DNA of 27,021 nucleotides from JBBTSQ01 sp039795895 (GCA_039795895.1 JBDKKW010000011.1:1-27021), one strand, 5' to 3'; counted from the stretch's first letter, positions 1 through 8,053 are shown. The notes: a model not told the origin generated them from the letters alone. Made by a program: numbers and translations.

Positions 1-284
1 CCGGGAACTGACCCACTACGCAAATGAATCTCAAGGCGACTTGCCACCTGACACATTTTTGACAAAAAACCGACATCTGCCCATTTCGGGTTCAAATAAT
101 CATGGATATTACCCCCAAGAAATACCGGAAACCTAATCTTGGGACGCTCCCCTGTAAGTGCTGTCTCAGTCACAAATGCAACAAGTGCAAGTGCGTTTTT
201 GACCAAGTTTGATTTTTTGAATCCAGGCTCGGAATCCATGAGCCCTTGGAGTTCTTTTGAAAAGAACACGCTAACTTTTTTCAT
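1..284 (-). CDS. Partial hypothetical protein (3' end outside window)
   Basis: An open frame starts at ATG 282-284 and runs off the left edge without a stop, giving 94 residues. The start is supported by a clear Shine-Dalgarno motif, AAAGGAT, a few bases upstream. The protein begins MKKVSVFF and has a basic/hydrophobic first 45 residues (a short beta-like stretch followed by helix-like SNLVKNALALVAFV), which loosely recalls a ribbon-helix-helix N-terminus, then a mixed part with KIRFPVFLGG. I do not recognise the family. It lies downstream of the pilin operon and is separated from it by a hairpin at 408-444, so it is probably transcribed on its own from the 285-407 gap, although I could not settle on one promoter there. 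The competing plus-strand frame at 139-327 is less likely because it has no ribosome site. Confidence 0.6.
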   Translation of the reverse strand, partial: MKKVSVFFSKELQGLMDSEPGFKKSNLVKNALALVAFVTETALTGERPKIRFPVFLGGNIHDYLNPKWADVGFLSKMCQVASRLEIHLRSGSVP

Positions 285-407
285 ATTTTATCCTTTTGGG
301 AATGGCATACTATGGCCGGTTTACTAGACGGATATCACCAACACTCTCAAAGAGCATCGTTATCCGTTTATAGTCATATCACAATGTTATAAAAAAGCAA
401 GATAAAT

Positions 408-444
408 GAACCCCCGGAAATCGCTTTGTGATTTCCGGGGGTTC
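408..444 (-). terminator. Hairpin terminator after the pilin gene
   Basis: A 17-bp stem (one G-U pair) with a 3-base loop, built on CCCCCGGAAATC, lies 32 bases past the pilin stop. The minus-strand tail is only moderately T-rich (TTCATTTATC). The stem core is nearly the same as in the hairpin at 4333-4373. Confidence 0.6.
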
Positions 445-476
445 TCACTTCATCAGACAATTCCACCTCTAACTCC

Positions 477-1001
477 TTAATTATTCGACATACAATATTC
501 CGTCGGACTCAACAGGGTGTAGACTCCCCCACTCACGGAGTACATCTTTAGTAAATTGTAACTCATTGTCTCGGTGGTAAAAGTAACTGCGTATTCTGAA
601 GTTCCATTGATACCACAACTAAATCCGCCACTCGTAAGCGTTTGTTTGCCGTAAAATTTATAACATAGCGTACCAGTGTTTGTCGGATCACTCGGAATCT
701 GAGCGATATGCTTTCCGGTCACCAAACTATTCAATACGGTGCTCAATGCGGTCGCACCACTCGCACACGAAGACGCTACAGGAAGAGTATCTGGAAATGT
801 CCCCGTGGTGGTACGGTAGAGCTCAATTGCCGCTCGCAATTGATTTGCTCCAGCCACTCGTGAGGTATCTCGCCCCTTTTGACGAGCCACATTGAGTCCT
901 GCAAATACAATCGAACTCAACAAGGCAATAATCGATATCACCACCAAGAGCTCTACGAGGGTGAAGCCTGAATTTTGTTTTGTTTTAGAATAAAGAGACA
1001 T
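477..1001 (-). CDS. Type IV pilin-like / pseudopilin protein with prepilin N-terminus
   Basis: The 174-residue protein has a textbook class III prepilin leader: a short basic leader ending at Gly12, then FTLVELLVVISIIALLSS with the conserved Glu at +5 of the mature protein, followed by about 20 hydrophobic residues that form both the membrane anchor and the pilus core helix. A prepilin peptidase would cut after Gly12 and methylate Phe13. The remaining ~130 residues form a small globular head with several cysteines (CASG, LCYKF, FSCG, EYCMS) that could form disulfides. Family knowledge: such proteins form type IV pili or type II-secretion-like pseudopili; in CPR they are linked to attachment to hosts and DNA uptake. 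It starts 9 bp after the stop of the 1076-aa exported protein, so the two are probably cotranscribed. No Shine-Dalgarno sequence is visible. Whether it is a major or minor pilin cannot be told. Confidence 0.88.
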   Translation of the reverse strand: MSLYSKTKQNSGFTLVELLVVISIIALLSSIVFAGLNVARQKGRDTSRVAGANQLRAAIELYRTTTGTFPDTLPVASSCASGATALSTVLNSLVTGKHIAQIPSDPTNTGTLCYKFYGKQTLTSGGFSCGINGTSEYAVTFTTETMSYNLLKMYSVSGGVYTLLSPTEYCMSNN

Positions 1002-1010
1002 AGAAGTATA

Positions 1011-4000
1011 TTATCGTGATCGTGTTGAGACCTGTGTAGGAAAATCTTGTCCTAATCCAGGTGATCCAGGTAAACCGTAACCATTGGTCCAATCGAGGTT
1101 TGATTCCGAGTAGGTGTCTGCAACAGGAGTGGTGGTCGAGAATGGTGACCAAATAATATTTGCACTCGCAGATGCACCTAGACCAATCACGCCACTAGCA
1201 ATCTGAGACACCGTACCCATCAATCGCGATAGGCTTGGGTAGACTCTATCCGCCAAAAGAGTTACTGAGATAGTATCTTGTGAAGGTGCTGGCGAGTACG
1301 GCGTTAACATTGTAGCAACCAAGGTATACACTTTTGTACTATTCGCCGACACTATTTTTGCTGGAGATGAAGATGCGAAATCAACGGTCACATACTCTGT
1401 ATTAACCCCTCCATGCACTAACACTGGAAAACCAGCAGGTGCCCCATCAGCAAGTAGTATAAATCTACCTACAGCACTACCTGATGTAGCAACACTGAAA
1501 GTCACTCGCTTAAGCACTAAATCTCGAGATGTATTTGGATTAGTAACCGTAAACTTATACAATTCGGTATTTACGCCCAGTGTTCCCGCGGTTGGCACCA
1601 TTGCAAACCTTGGCACATTTCTAAAGATTCTAAAACCATCAGATTGCAACACCGCAGTTGTACCCCCAGAGATATTTTGACCTGACGACTGCCCGACTGC
1701 GTAGTTGCCAGATGTACCATTTACTGCACCATTATAGGCAATAGACAACAATGCCCCATAACCACCTAGATCTGGTATTGAATACAAGTTGGTATTCGAG
1801 TCATGAGGAGTGAGATCACCTTTTATCAAGAGTGTTTTGGTGGTGCCAGCAGGGATTGAAACTGGAGTAGCCAGTGTAGAGATGGCGTAATCAGGATTTG
1901 CGCCACCAAATTGTGCAATCCCCACTTGAGTCCCTCCATCCCACAGACTCACTTGTTGACCCACCAAGTCACTAGGTGAACTTGATGCAGTACTTCCCAA
2001 CTTAAGTGCTATTTGTTTAAGCATCACACCTTCTTGCGCGCCCGCAGTAAAATTAAATGCTCCGAGCACCGCGATCGCTGCCGCTTTTTCTATATGATAC
2101 AGGGAAGACGGCAACGACTGATTAAGACTTACGGTATATGAACCAGGTGCAATAACGAATATTGTCTGTCCTGCAGAGGCCAACATTGTTTCTGGTACAA
2201 CTAATCCAGATAATGCCCCTGTCGCCGAGGTATACGTGGCTTGATTAGGAGTCAGACCCCACGCAACAGATCCAGTGCTTACTGCTCCCGAAAGCGTACA
2301 CCTCAAAGAAATTGTCTTTATCGTACCCTTTGGAACAATCAAGCCTGTACCATCAAAGGTAAACACCTCATCGCCCCCATTTGGAACTGTCGGATTCTTA
2401 ATATTAGAACCTGTTGTAACAGCTGTCACACCATCAAACAACTGACATGAGGTTAGGCTTAATCCCGTGAATCCTGTATAGGTCAATTTAAGCGGTATCG
2501 AAGTTATTCGTATATCTCCACCAGACTGACGCGCATCAAAAATATACTGTGCAAATTCAAATCCAACAGTCCCAGGAAGAATAGTTCTGGTAGTTGTCGA
2601 TACAGGCATACTAATAGCCAAACTGAGCGGAGCAGTCGGTGTACTTACACTTACACTAAACGTCGCATCACTCGTATCCACCACCGACACCGATCCGCCA
2701 GCAGTCCCTGCGACCTCAATCTTGTATGTGCCGGACAAGGTACTGGTCGCAATAGTCACCGTCTGCATTCCATCATTTGGTGTGCCACCTGGAGTGAGAT
2801 TGACGCGAATTGGAGTCACCCCAGCAGTACCCACCAACGTAATTCCTACCGCCGGAATCGTACTAGTCGCATTTGAAGACCACTGCACATCCACACTAGA
2901 TCCTGGTGCAAAACTTTCTCCCCCATTTGGACTCAAGACCGTAATCGTCGGAGGTACATACGCTGGGATAGTCGCAGTGAGTACACCACCATCGGCAAAA
3001 GTCACCGTGATTGCTCCGCCGGTATACACCGTACGCTCCATCTGACCGTACATGGTAAACGGAACTACTGAGCCATTTTCAAGATAAAAATTCACTGCCC
3101 ACTTCCAATCAGTCGCTGGTCGCAAACCAGTATTCCCCTGACCTGGACCGAAAGTGCCCCAGACTCCGGCTCGGTCGTCTACATTTGGCACCACCGTAGC
3201 AGTAACCGCTGAAGCAGGCGCATTGGCTGGCAAAGTCACCAGATTGGTACTGTATGCCGTATTTAGCTTCTTGTCAGTCGCATCAAACACTACCAGTGGG
3301 TAATAAGCTGATTCGGAAGTAGACCAAATCCCTCCTTCTGCAGTGTGAGTGATTTTCACACTGGTAATCGCTGGGGTTGAGATCACGCCCGATACGAGCG
3401 TACCGTCAGTGAAGGTGACCGTAATCACCCCTCCCCCGTAGCGCAACTGCTCTTTCTGACCATATACAGAAAACTTGGTCGTCGAGGTAGCAACCATACC
3501 CGTACTGGTGCTGTATGTATAATTTACTTGCTGACCTGCAGTGTTTGTGATCACGAGCGGATAATAGGCGGATTCAGAAGTAGACCACACACCTCCCTCT
3601 TTGGTATGAGTAACCTTGATTGAAGCAATAGTCTTTGGAGAGTTTACTGAGACGGTGACATCCCATTTCCAATCATCACTTGGTCGATTCCCTGTATTTC
3701 CTCGGCCTGGACCAAAAACACTCCAGACTCCCGCTCGGTCGGTAGTGTTTGGTACCAAGACAGCAGAGACAGAATTGTTTGAAGGTGGCATGACTGGAGC
3801 AGGGTTGATGAGAATATACGCACTCGCCACATTTCGCTCTACCGTAGCAAGATCTGCTGACAAAGAAAATACCTCTGCAGTGAATGTCGCAGACGAAAGT
3901 GGACTTGAGGTGCTCATCATCGCAGTGTAGTAGGTGGTCGATGAGGCAATATTGAGTACTTGCACCTTTCCACACTGATCCTGTCCAAGAGAGAGGATAG

Positions 4001-4241
4001 TCACTCCAGCTGGACAGGTGACCTGAAGCTTGGAGATTTGGGTAGTTGCTGGTGATTTGACTGATACTGAAAATGCTCCGCCGGAATTTATCTGATCGAC
4101 TGAAGTGGTGACCAAGACCAGTGGATTTGAGATCCCCACCGCTGCCACGGTTGCTGTGTTTCGGAAATGACCCTGACTCAGTCCAAAAGTCATCACCGCA
4201 AACGCAACCAAAAAACTACCTAAAGCCACCTGTTTTAACAT
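1011..4241 (-). CDS. Large exported surface protein with duplicated modules and Kre9/KNH-like domain
   Basis: This 1076-residue protein starts MLKQVALGSFLVAFAVMTFGLSQG, a signal peptide or N-terminal anchor. The body is Ser/Thr/Gly-rich and beta-like. Residues ~161-425 contain two copies of a module with the motifs DRAGVWxxFGPGxGNTG, THTxEGGxWSTSESAYYPLV and YGQxE...GGxITVTF. Residues ~430-535 (ITVLSPNGGESFAPGSSVDVQW) match the Kre9/KNH-like extracellular domain style. The rest, with IAVLGAFNFTAGAQEGVMLKQIAL, is a beta-rich unit common in exported CPR proteins. No enzymatic motif, LPXTG signal or C-terminal membrane segment is visible. It precedes the pilin gene by 9 bp, which suggests a shared surface or pilus-related role such as adhesin or tip protein; this is inference. 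It has its own likely promoter at 4272-4299. Confidence 0.8.
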   Translation of the reverse strand: MLKQVALGSFLVAFAVMTFGLSQGHFRNTATVAAVGISNPLVLVTTSVDQINSGGAFSVSVKSPATTQISKLQVTCPAGVTILSLGQDQCGKVQVLNIASSTTYYTAMMSTSSPLSSATFTAEVFSLSADLATVERNVASAYILINPAPVMPPSNNSVSAVLVPNTTDRAGVWSVFGPGRGNTGNRPSDDWKWDVTVSVNSPKTIASIKVTHTKEGGVWSTSESAYYPLVITNTAGQQVNYTYSTSTGMVATSTTKFSVYGQKEQLRYGGGVITVTFTDGTLVSGVISTPAITSVKITHTAEGGIWSTSESAYYPLVVFDATDKKLNTAYSTNLVTLPANAPASAVTATVVPNVDDRAGVWGTFGPGQGNTGLRPATDWKWAVNFYLENGSVVPFTMYGQMERTVYTGGAITVTFADGGVLTATIPAYVPPTITVLSPNGGESFAPGSSVDVQWSSNATSTIPAVGITLVGTAGVTPIRVNLTPGGTPNDGMQTVTIATSTLSGTYKIEVAGTAGGSVSVVDTSDATFSVSVSTPTAPLSLAISMPVSTTTRTILPGTVGFEFAQYIFDARQSGGDIRITSIPLKLTYTGFTGLSLTSCQLFDGVTAVTTGSNIKNPTVPNGGDEVFTFDGTGLIVPKGTIKTISLRCTLSGAVSTGSVAWGLTPNQATYTSATGALSGLVVPETMLASAGQTIFVIAPGSYTVSLNQSLPSSLYHIEKAAAIAVLGAFNFTAGAQEGVMLKQIALKLGSTASSSPSDLVGQQVSLWDGGTQVGIAQFGGANPDYAISTLATPVSIPAGTTKTLLIKGDLTPHDSNTNLYSIPDLGGYGALLSIAYNGAVNGTSGNYAVGQSSGQNISGGTTAVLQSDGFRIFRNVPRFAMVPTAGTLGVNTELYKFTVTNPNTSRDLVLKRVTFSVATSGSAVGRFILLADGAPAGFPVLVHGGVNTEYVTVDFASSSPAKIVSANSTKVYTLVATMLTPYSPAPSQDTISVTLLADRVYPSLSRLMGTVSQIASGVIGLGASASANIIWSPFSTTTPVADTYSESNLDWTNGYGLPGSPGLGQDFPTQVSTRSR
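2967..3761 (-). repeat. Tandem intragenic module duplication in the 1076-aa protein
   Basis: Two diverged protein-level copies: DRAGVW/FGPG/WKW blocks at about residues 161-195 and 350-384, THT..GG.WSTSESAYYPLV blocks at 211-231 and 298-318, and YGQ...ITVTF blocks at ~260-280 and ~398-416. The order of blocks is partly mirrored (A-B-C / B-A-C), so the history is more than one simple duplication. Confidence 0.75.
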
Positions 4242-4271
4242 AGATATAAATAAAAATAAGTAATACTTCCC

Positions 4272-4299
4272 TCATTATGTCATTTATCGACGCAATCAA
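4272..4299 (-). promoter_or_regulatory. Likely promoter of the 1076-aa protein/pilin operon
   Basis: On the minus strand a TTGATT -35 box and a TAATGA -10 box are separated by 16 bases, about 30 bases upstream of the start codon and just past the rplB terminator. The -10 match is weak. Confidence 0.4.
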
Positions 4300-4332
4300 A
4301 AAATAGTTATCCCCACGAGGTGGTGAGAAAAA

Positions 4333-4373
4333 GAAACCCCCCGGAAATCGCAAAGCGATTTCCGGGGGGTTTC
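4333..4373 (-). terminator. Strong terminator ending the rplC-D-W-B operon
   Basis: A perfect 19-bp stem (GAAACCCCCCGGAAATCGC with its complement) and a 3-base loop are followed on the minus strand by TTTTTCTC. The plus strand also has TTTT, so it may work in both directions. It lies 48 bases past the rplB stop and closes the operon at rplB. Confidence 0.9.
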
Positions 4374-4420
4374 TTTTGTCCTCTTTTTAGAAATTATAAT
4401 TTAGGACTTAGAAATTTCTG

Positions 4421-5272
4421 TTATTCACCTTTCTTCTGCTTGCCTACTCGGCGTCGAGAAACAATGAAGACGTTTGAGTATTTCTTTGGAGTACGTGACT
4501 TCTGACCCTTTCCTACCGGCTTGCCCCAACGAGTCTTTGCTCGCTTGGTACCTCGGCCTTGGCGTCCTTCACCTCCTCCGTATGGGTGATCCACAGGGTT
4601 CATTACTGATCCACGCACGGTCGGTCGGATACCGAGCCATCGTGAGCGTCCTGCCTTACCGATCACCACGAGACGATTTTCATCGTTTGAGACGGTACCG
4701 ACAGTTGCCCAACAGGTTTCGGTCACCTTTCGCACTTCTGTTGAAGGCAATTTCAAGTGAGCGTAGCCCGCATCGTGCGCAATCACTTCCACAAAATTCC
4801 CCGCGCCTCGAGCAAGTTTAGCTCCACCAAAAGCCTTGAGCTCGACATTACATACAAAGGTACCTACAGGAATATTTTTGAGTGGAAGTCGGTTGTATGG
4901 CACAACTGGTGCTGATGCAGAGACAACAAAAGTATCACCGACTTTGAGACCCTTTGGAGCCAAGATATATCGCTTTTCACCATCTTTGTAGACCACGAGT
5001 GCGATAAAGCCAGTACGATTTGGATCGTATTCAATCGAAGCTACTTTCGCAGGGATTTCAAACTTATCAAAAAGAAAATCAACATGTCGATAGAGACGCT
5101 TCACACCGCCACCCTTGTGACGAGTGGTGAGGCGACCGTGACCATTGCGACCGACATCGCGCTTGAAGCCTGAAGTCAGCGCCTTGTGCGGATCATTTGT
5201 CGTGATGAAGTCGGCAAATGAGATGGTGGTCATCTGGCGACGTGGATTACTTGTTGGTTTATAGTGTTTCAT
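4421..5272 (-). CDS. rplB: 50S ribosomal protein L2
   Basis: L2 is an essential large-subunit protein that binds 23S rRNA near the peptidyl transferase centre. The 283-residue product is of normal length (E. coli 273) and collinear with L2: the KPTSNPRRQMTT start, GRNGHGRLTTRHKGGG near residue 40, and the C-terminal RPTVRGSVMNPVDHPYGGGEGR followed by a basic tail. The conserved DHPHGGGEG motif reads DHPYGGGEG here: the first His (the one studied as His229 in E. coli) is kept and the second is Tyr. It is the last gene of a tight operon (9 bp after rplW) and is followed by a strong terminator, so rpsS, rplV and rpsC are not adjacent as they are in most bacteria. No Shine-Dalgarno sequence precedes the ATG. 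Confidence 0.98.
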   Translation of the reverse strand: MKHYKPTSNPRRQMTTISFADFITTNDPHKALTSGFKRDVGRNGHGRLTTRHKGGGVKRLYRHVDFLFDKFEIPAKVASIEYDPNRTGFIALVVYKDGEKRYILAPKGLKVGDTFVVSASAPVVPYNRLPLKNIPVGTFVCNVELKAFGGAKLARGAGNFVEVIAHDAGYAHLKLPSTEVRKVTETCWATVGTVSNDENRLVVIGKAGRSRWLGIRPTVRGSVMNPVDHPYGGGEGRQGRGTKRAKTRWGKPVGKGQKSRTPKKYSNVFIVSRRRVGKQKKGE

Positions 5273-5281
5273 GGTCGTAAA

Positions 5282-5689
5282 TTAAATTGCATCAATAGTA
5301 TCCCCTTCTTTGAGGTATACATATGCTTTTTTAACACCAGCAGAGAAGCCGACAATTCCCTTGCGGAACAATTTCTTGCCAGAATTTCGCACGGTTGCGA
5401 TTTTCACTGGAGTCACTTTGTACTGAGCGATGATCGCCTGAGCGATTTGCTTCTTGGTCGCTGATTCAGATACTTCAAAGGTAAAGACTTTCTTTTCTGA
5501 AAGTGCAGCCGCCTTTTCAGTGATGCGTGGACGGAGAATCACATCATTTGCAGGATTAGCTGATGCAGTCGCAGGAGCAGTAGTCTTTTTTGCCACTACT
5601 TTCTTCGCAACCTTGGTTGCCTTCGCTACTACAGGCTTATCAGCCTTTACTTCCTCTGTCTTTTTGGTTTTTGAGCTAAAGATTCCCAT
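5282..5689 (-). CDS. rplW: 50S ribosomal protein L23 with basic N-terminal extension
   Basis: L23 sits at the exit of the peptide tunnel and docks trigger factor and SRP. The L23 core starts around residue 48 (NDVILRPRITEKAAAL) and continues through FEVSESATKKQIAQAI to the C-terminus. The first ~47 residues are a Lys/Ala/Thr-rich, low-complexity extension (KKTEEVKADKPVVAKATKVA and so on), probably disordered and rRNA-binding. The total of 135 aa compares with about 95-100 in E. coli. The start ATG is preceded by AAATAAACTACTATG, almost the same leader as rpsG has, with no Shine-Dalgarno sequence. It sits 6 bp after rplD and 9 bp before rplB. Confidence 0.96.
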   Translation of the reverse strand: MGIFSSKTKKTEEVKADKPVVAKATKVAKKVVAKKTTAPATASANPANDVILRPRITEKAAALSEKKVFTFEVSESATKKQIAQAIIAQYKVTPVKIATVRNSGKKLFRKGIVGFSAGVKKAYVYLKEGDTIDAI

Positions 5690-5695
5690 AGTAGT

Positions 5696-6469
5696 TTATT
5701 TAGTAGTTTTAGTAACTGCTTTTTTGACCTTTGGTGCCTTTACGGTAGCAACTTTCTTAGGAGCTACTACTTTTGGAGCAGTGGTAACAACATTTACCTT
5801 CTTTCGGCCCTCACTCTTGTGATTTAGGAATGCGACAGACGCTTCAGGATTCACAAATACCACATACTTGTGATTAAGAATTGATACTGGATCAATATTT
5901 CGAACAGCATCCAAGGTGATGTTGTTGATGTTTGAGAAACTCTTCACAATCGCGGTAGTTGGCTCTGATACGGCAATGTACGCTGCGTTGTTTTTCTTTG
6001 CAGTGAGTCCACCAAATCCTCGAACTGCTGAGAGTGCAGTGAGAGATTTGAGTGCCACAACCGTCTTTGGCTCAGTCATAGAAAAATTCTGCACAAAGAG
6101 TACTTCGCCATCCTTAAATTTCTTAGACAAAATAGTGAAGAGCGCCTTTGCTTTGGTCTTCTTGTTGATCTTGCGAGAGTAATTCTTCTCGTTGCGCGGA
6201 CCGTGTGCTACACCTCCTCCCACCCAGATCGGTGAGCGAGTAGATCCGTGTCGAGCGCGACCGGTACCCTTTTGTTTCCAAGGCTTCTTGCCTCCTCCAG
6301 AGACTTCACCTCGAGTCTTGGTGTGCGCGATAGAGTCACGCTTGTTTGAAAGGAGTGCGGTCACTGTCTGGTGCACAAGGTCACCGTTCCATGGCAATCC
6401 GAAGATTGCTTCTGGGAGTGCAATTGATCCTGCTTCCTTACCGTTTTCGTTGTAGATTTTTGTTTCCAT
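5696..6469 (-). CDS. rplD: 50S ribosomal protein L4 with basic C-terminal tail
   Basis: L4 lines the peptide exit tunnel; in E. coli it also represses its own operon. The core matches L4: METKIYNENGKEAGSIALPE, then SNKRDSIAHTKTRGEVSGGG and KPWKQKGTGRARHGSTRSP, the loop that reaches into the tunnel (residues ~45-80). The core ends near residue 210 and is followed by about 45 residues rich in Lys, Ala and Val (VVAPKKVATVKAPKVKKAV), which explains the 257-aa length against ~200 in E. coli. The tail resembles the L23 N-terminal extension encoded immediately downstream. It lies 23 bp after rplC and 6 bp before rplW, in one operon. Confidence 0.97.
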   Translation of the reverse strand: METKIYNENGKEAGSIALPEAIFGLPWNGDLVHQTVTALLSNKRDSIAHTKTRGEVSGGGKKPWKQKGTGRARHGSTRSPIWVGGGVAHGPRNEKNYSRKINKKTKAKALFTILSKKFKDGEVLFVQNFSMTEPKTVVALKSLTALSAVRGFGGLTAKKNNAAYIAVSEPTTAIVKSFSNINNITLDAVRNIDPVSILNHKYVVFVNPEASVAFLNHKSEGRKKVNVVTTAPKVVAPKKVATVKAPKVKKAVTKTTK

Positions 6470-6492
6470 AAAAATAAGATTAGGTAAGAAGA

Positions 6493-7107
6493 TTAGCCTC
6501 GGATTTCGAGGATTGCTCCACGAACGCCAGGGACAGCTCCTTTGACCAAGAGGAGATTTGCTTCAGTATTGATTTGAACCACTTTAAGATTTTTGACAGT
6601 CACGCGATCAGAACCCATTCGTCCGGCCATACGCAAGCCTTTTGCCACGCGTCCTCCGGCACGACCTCCTCCAGAAATAGTACCCACTTCACGCTCTGAG
6701 TGCTTCTGACCGTGTGTTCGGCGACCTCCGGCAAAATTGTGTCGCTTCACACCTCCTTGGAAGCCCTTACCTTTTGAGGTACCAACAACAGTGACTTCAT
6801 CCCCTTCTTTGAAGGCTGATACGTCCACTTTGTCACCTCGCTTTACAGTAATATCACTTTCGGTGCGAAATTCTCGAAGTACTTTAAACGTACCCAAATC
6901 TTTTGAGTGTCCTGCTTCTGCTTTAGTAGCAAGGGTTGCTCGTTTGGTACCAAAACCAAACTGCACTGCTTTGTATCCGTCCTTTGCCATCTCACGGACT
7001 TGCGTCACGGTGATTGGTCCTGCAGAAATAACCGTCACAGGGACAGCAATCCCCTTGTCGGTGAAAATCTGAGTCATGGCGACTTTTTCTCCAATTAGAA
7101 ATTTCAT
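6493..7107 (-). CDS. rplC: 50S ribosomal protein L3
   Basis: L3 is an early assembly protein of the large subunit. I chose ATG 7107 (MKFLIGEKVAMTQIFTDKG), which gives 204 aa, close to E. coli (209). A GTG eight codons upstream at 7131 is possible but adds residues not usual in L3. Seen: KGKGFQGGVKRHNFAGG and THGQKHSEREVGTISGGGRA, the central loop that reaches the peptidyl transferase centre, then GRMGSDRVTVKNL. It is the first gene of rplC-rplD-rplW-rplB. rpsJ, normally directly upstream, is about 0.95 kb away, separated by a 166-aa unknown gene and a structured element. A good promoter lies at 7209-7237, leaving a ~95-base leader. Confidence 0.97.
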   Translation of the reverse strand: MKFLIGEKVAMTQIFTDKGIAVPVTVISAGPITVTQVREMAKDGYKAVQFGFGTKRATLATKAEAGHSKDLGTFKVLREFRTESDITVKRGDKVDVSAFKEGDEVTVVGTSKGKGFQGGVKRHNFAGGRRTHGQKHSEREVGTISGGGRAGGRVAKGLRMAGRMGSDRVTVKNLKVVQINTEANLLLVKGAVPGVRGAILEIRG

Positions 7108-7208
7108 GATTGTTTTGAACACAGCGGCCACTTTTCTTTAAAATGGCTTAACTGGCGGTTCTCTTACGTGAATAATGTGTCTTTCGGTGTACAGTCGGTA
7201 GTGGGAGT

Positions 7209-7237
7209 AGATTAGCAGATGTCAGCATTTTTGGCAA
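7209..7237 (-). promoter_or_regulatory. Promoter of the rplC-rplD-rplW-rplB operon
   Basis: On the minus strand TTGCCA (-35) and TAATCT (-10) are 17 bases apart. Transcription would start near 7202 and give a leader of roughly 95 bases before rplC. It lies directly after the terminator of the upstream 166-aa gene, so this ribosomal block is transcribed separately from tuf-rpsJ. Confidence 0.65.
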
Positions 7238-7264
7238 GGGAATTATCTTAAAGGTAAAGAAAAA

Positions 7265-7290
7265 GCTGCCAACCCTCACTAGGTGGCAGC
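7265..7290 (-). terminator. Terminator of the 166-aa gene
   Basis: The stem GCTGCCA/TGGCAGC with a 12-base loop is followed on the minus strand by TTTTTCTTT, seven bases past the stop codon. Confidence 0.8.
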
Positions 7291-7296
7291 AATGAA

Positions 7297-7797
7297 TTAG
7301 CACTCCTTCTTTTTCCACTCGGTGCTGGACATGAGTTGAGTCCCTGGATAGTGAGAGATCGAGTAGTGTGAGTGATTCGGATCAATTGATCGCAACACTG
7401 CAATCGTTGATTTTTCCCAGCGCGGGTCACAAGGAACAAGATTATTTTCGTTAAGACAAGCCATCGCCTTTTTTCTGGTCTTGAATAAAGCAACGACGGG
7501 CGATGTGGTTTTGCCCCAATAACGTGTATTTACCATTGCGATTTCCCTCTGGAATGAATTGCCTCCCCCTTCAGGAATAAAGGGGACAATTTGTCTCCCG
7601 ATTGAAATCAACTCACTCGGACTTTCTTGAAGATGACTACCGATAGCAATCTTACTCTTTTTATCCCCACGAATTGCTATCTTGACCACATCAATCCCTC
7701 CTTGAGGGCTTGGCCCGAGAGCGTAGACAGAGGTCGTCGTTACCGCAAAAAAGTCAGCTTTTGACTTCGGTGTTTGCAATGTTTCTTTCCTTTTCAT
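7297..7797 (-). CDS. Hypothetical protein, CPR-type, inserted between rpsJ and rplC
   Basis: ATG 7797 is chosen because GAAAGG stands seven bases upstream and a good promoter (7835-7862) leaves no room for the longer frame to 7962, which would also run into a structured hairpin. The 166-residue protein begins MKRKETLQTPKSKADFFAV and appears soluble, with no signal peptide or membrane segment. Features: a beta-like VYALGPSPQGGIDVVKIAIRG, a Gly-rich IPEGGGNSF, VNTRYWGKTTSPVVALFKTRKKAMACL, and a C-terminal CDPRWEKSTIAVLRSID...HSHYSISHYPG. It resembles small uncharacterised proteins I associate with Parcubacteria, but I know no function. It is an independent transcription unit with its own promoter and terminator. 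Confidence 0.8.
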   Translation of the reverse strand: MKRKETLQTPKSKADFFAVTTTSVYALGPSPQGGIDVVKIAIRGDKKSKIAIGSHLQESPSELISIGRQIVPFIPEGGGNSFQREIAMVNTRYWGKTTSPVVALFKTRKKAMACLNENNLVPCDPRWEKSTIAVLRSIDPNHSHYSISHYPGTQLMSSTEWKKKEC

Positions 7798-7834
7798 TAT
7801 GCGCCTTTCTTTTTGAAGTTCCAATTCCAAATTC

Positions 7835-7862
7835 ATCTTACTGGTATTCCATCTACTGTCAA
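7835..7862 (-). promoter_or_regulatory. Promoter of the 166-aa gene
   Basis: Minus strand TTGACA (-35, perfect) and TAAGAT (-10), 16 bases apart. Predicted start near 7828, about 30 bases before the ATG. Confidence 0.7.
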
Positions 7863-7871
7863 CATAAAAAG

Positions 7872-7899
7872 AAAAAGACCGCTTCTGAGCGGTCTTTTT
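7872..7899 (-). terminator. Bidirectional terminator downstream of rpsJ
   Basis: A perfect 12-bp stem, AAAAAGACCGCT/AGCGGTCTTTTT, with a TCTG loop and T-runs on both strands. It follows the structured element after rpsJ and just precedes the promoter of the 166-aa gene. Confidence 0.9.
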
Positions 7900-7914
7900 C
7901 TCGATAGCGAGCGA

Positions 7915-8043
7915 GAAAGTATATTCAGAGCAGGGCGAGGAGCCGAGCGGGCACGGTGTCACATTCTGATGTGACGAGCGAGGCGAGCGGATAAGGAAAA
8001 ATCCCCGGCTGGGGGATTTTTCCGCTGCTCTGAATATACTTTC
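7915..8043. repeat. Structured inverted-repeat element, copy 1 (3' of rpsJ)
   Basis: Perfect 19-base inverted repeats close the element (7915-7933 with 8025-8043, GAAAGTATATTCAGAGCAG). Inside are a hairpin GTCACAT-TCTG-ATGTGAC (7958-7975) and a 12-bp hairpin GGAAAAATCCCC/GGGGATTTTTCC (7995-8023), plus a G-rich stretch CGAGGAGCCGAGCGGG. It begins 10 bases after the rpsJ stop. The core CGAGG-GCCG-GCG-AC-GTG is shared with the element at 22137-22239. It could be an mRNA 3' structure, a small mobile repeat (MITE/REP-like) or a multi-part terminator. Confidence 0.75.
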
Positions 8044-8053
8044 GAGCGAGCCT

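Noticed and set aside
139..327. Plus-strand 62-aa frame at the left edge
   Set aside because: The opposite strand has a longer open frame with a good Shine-Dalgarno motif that runs off the edge.
7297..7962. Longer 221-aa version of the gene between rpsJ and rplC
   Set aside because: The extra codons run through a terminator stem, the structured element and the gene's own promoter.
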